Source: Bacteroidota bacterium
GTDB lineage: Bacteria > Bacteroidota > Bacteroidia > Bacteroidales > GCA-2748055
Reading direction: 5' to 3'
DNA length: 7,240 bases
Assembly: GCA_030592605.1 (NCBI GenBank)
Contig: JAUVIT010000077.1
Location: 1-7,240 of the forward strand
In this document: positions 7,193 through 7,240 of the stretch, piece by piece
Numbering within the stretch: the stretch's first letter is position 1
Layout of the letters: each line of letters opens with the position of its first letter
The notes under the pieces: model-generated
What the model was told of the DNA's origin: nothing
Databases searched by the model: none
The model's input: only the letters and a program-made list of their open reading frames with translations
Position numbers and translations under genes: made by a program

Positions 7193-7240
7193 CTAATCAT
7201 GGTGATGCTCGGGCATCGCCATTCCAATAAATAATGCTGA
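7193..7240 (-). CDS. atpB: F-type ATP synthase subunit a, C-terminal end only
   Basis: Only the last 15 codons and the TAG stop are inside the window; the gene continues past the right edge. The visible residues are SALFIGMAMPEHHHD. They look like the end of the final transmembrane helix of subunit a followed by a short, His-rich cytoplasmic tail. Subunit a forms the two half-channels through which ions reach the c ring. Identification rests on this tail and on the position 23 bp upstream of atpE, the standard a-c order in F-ATPase operons. None of the functional residues, such as the essential arginine, can be checked here. Confidence 0.85.
   Translation of the reverse strand, partial: SALFIGMAMPEHHHD

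Overview
The window reads almost entirely on the minus strand and looks like a chromosomal piece of a Bacteroidota bacterium. Three things point there. A complete secreted protein ends in a type IX secretion (T9SS) sorting domain. The start regions are A/T-rich and lack Shine-Dalgarno sequences. The F-type ATP synthase genes run a-c-b-delta-alpha-gamma, with no beta or epsilon gene after gamma. No genus can be named from this alone.

In transcription order (right to left): the last 15 codons of atpB (subunit a) at the right edge, then atpE (c), atpF (b), atpH (delta), atpA (alpha) and atpG (gamma). Together these give nearly the whole Fo sector plus three of the five F1 subunits. The catalytic beta (atpD) and epsilon (atpC) are not in the window, so they must lie upstream of atpB or elsewhere. 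Spacing is 6 bp at atpH-atpA and at atpA-atpG. The two longer gaps, atpE-atpF (76 bp) and atpF-atpH (61 bp), each hold an inverted repeat. The atpE-atpF repeat is strong and followed by a T-rich tract, so it may adjust the c:b expression ratio.

Only 25 bp after atpG, with no visible terminator or promoter, come two genes for exported proteins. The first is a 485-residue calcineurin-like metallophosphoesterase with a signal peptide, an Ig-like domain and a C-terminal T9SS sorting domain. Its metal site appears atypical. The second overlaps it by 4 nt. It is a large protein with a signal peptide, a lamin-tail domain, a chitobiase C-terminal-like module and a CotH kinase-like domain, cut by the left edge after 609 codons. 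It has no usable ATG; the best start is a CTG lying in a CTGA overlap with the previous stop codon.

The ATP synthase part is ordinary. The part worth a second look is the coupled pair of a secreted phosphoesterase-like and a secreted CotH kinase-like protein, with its non-ATG start and altered metal ligands. No RNA gene, CRISPR array, insertion sequence or gene-free stretch over 300 bases was seen.
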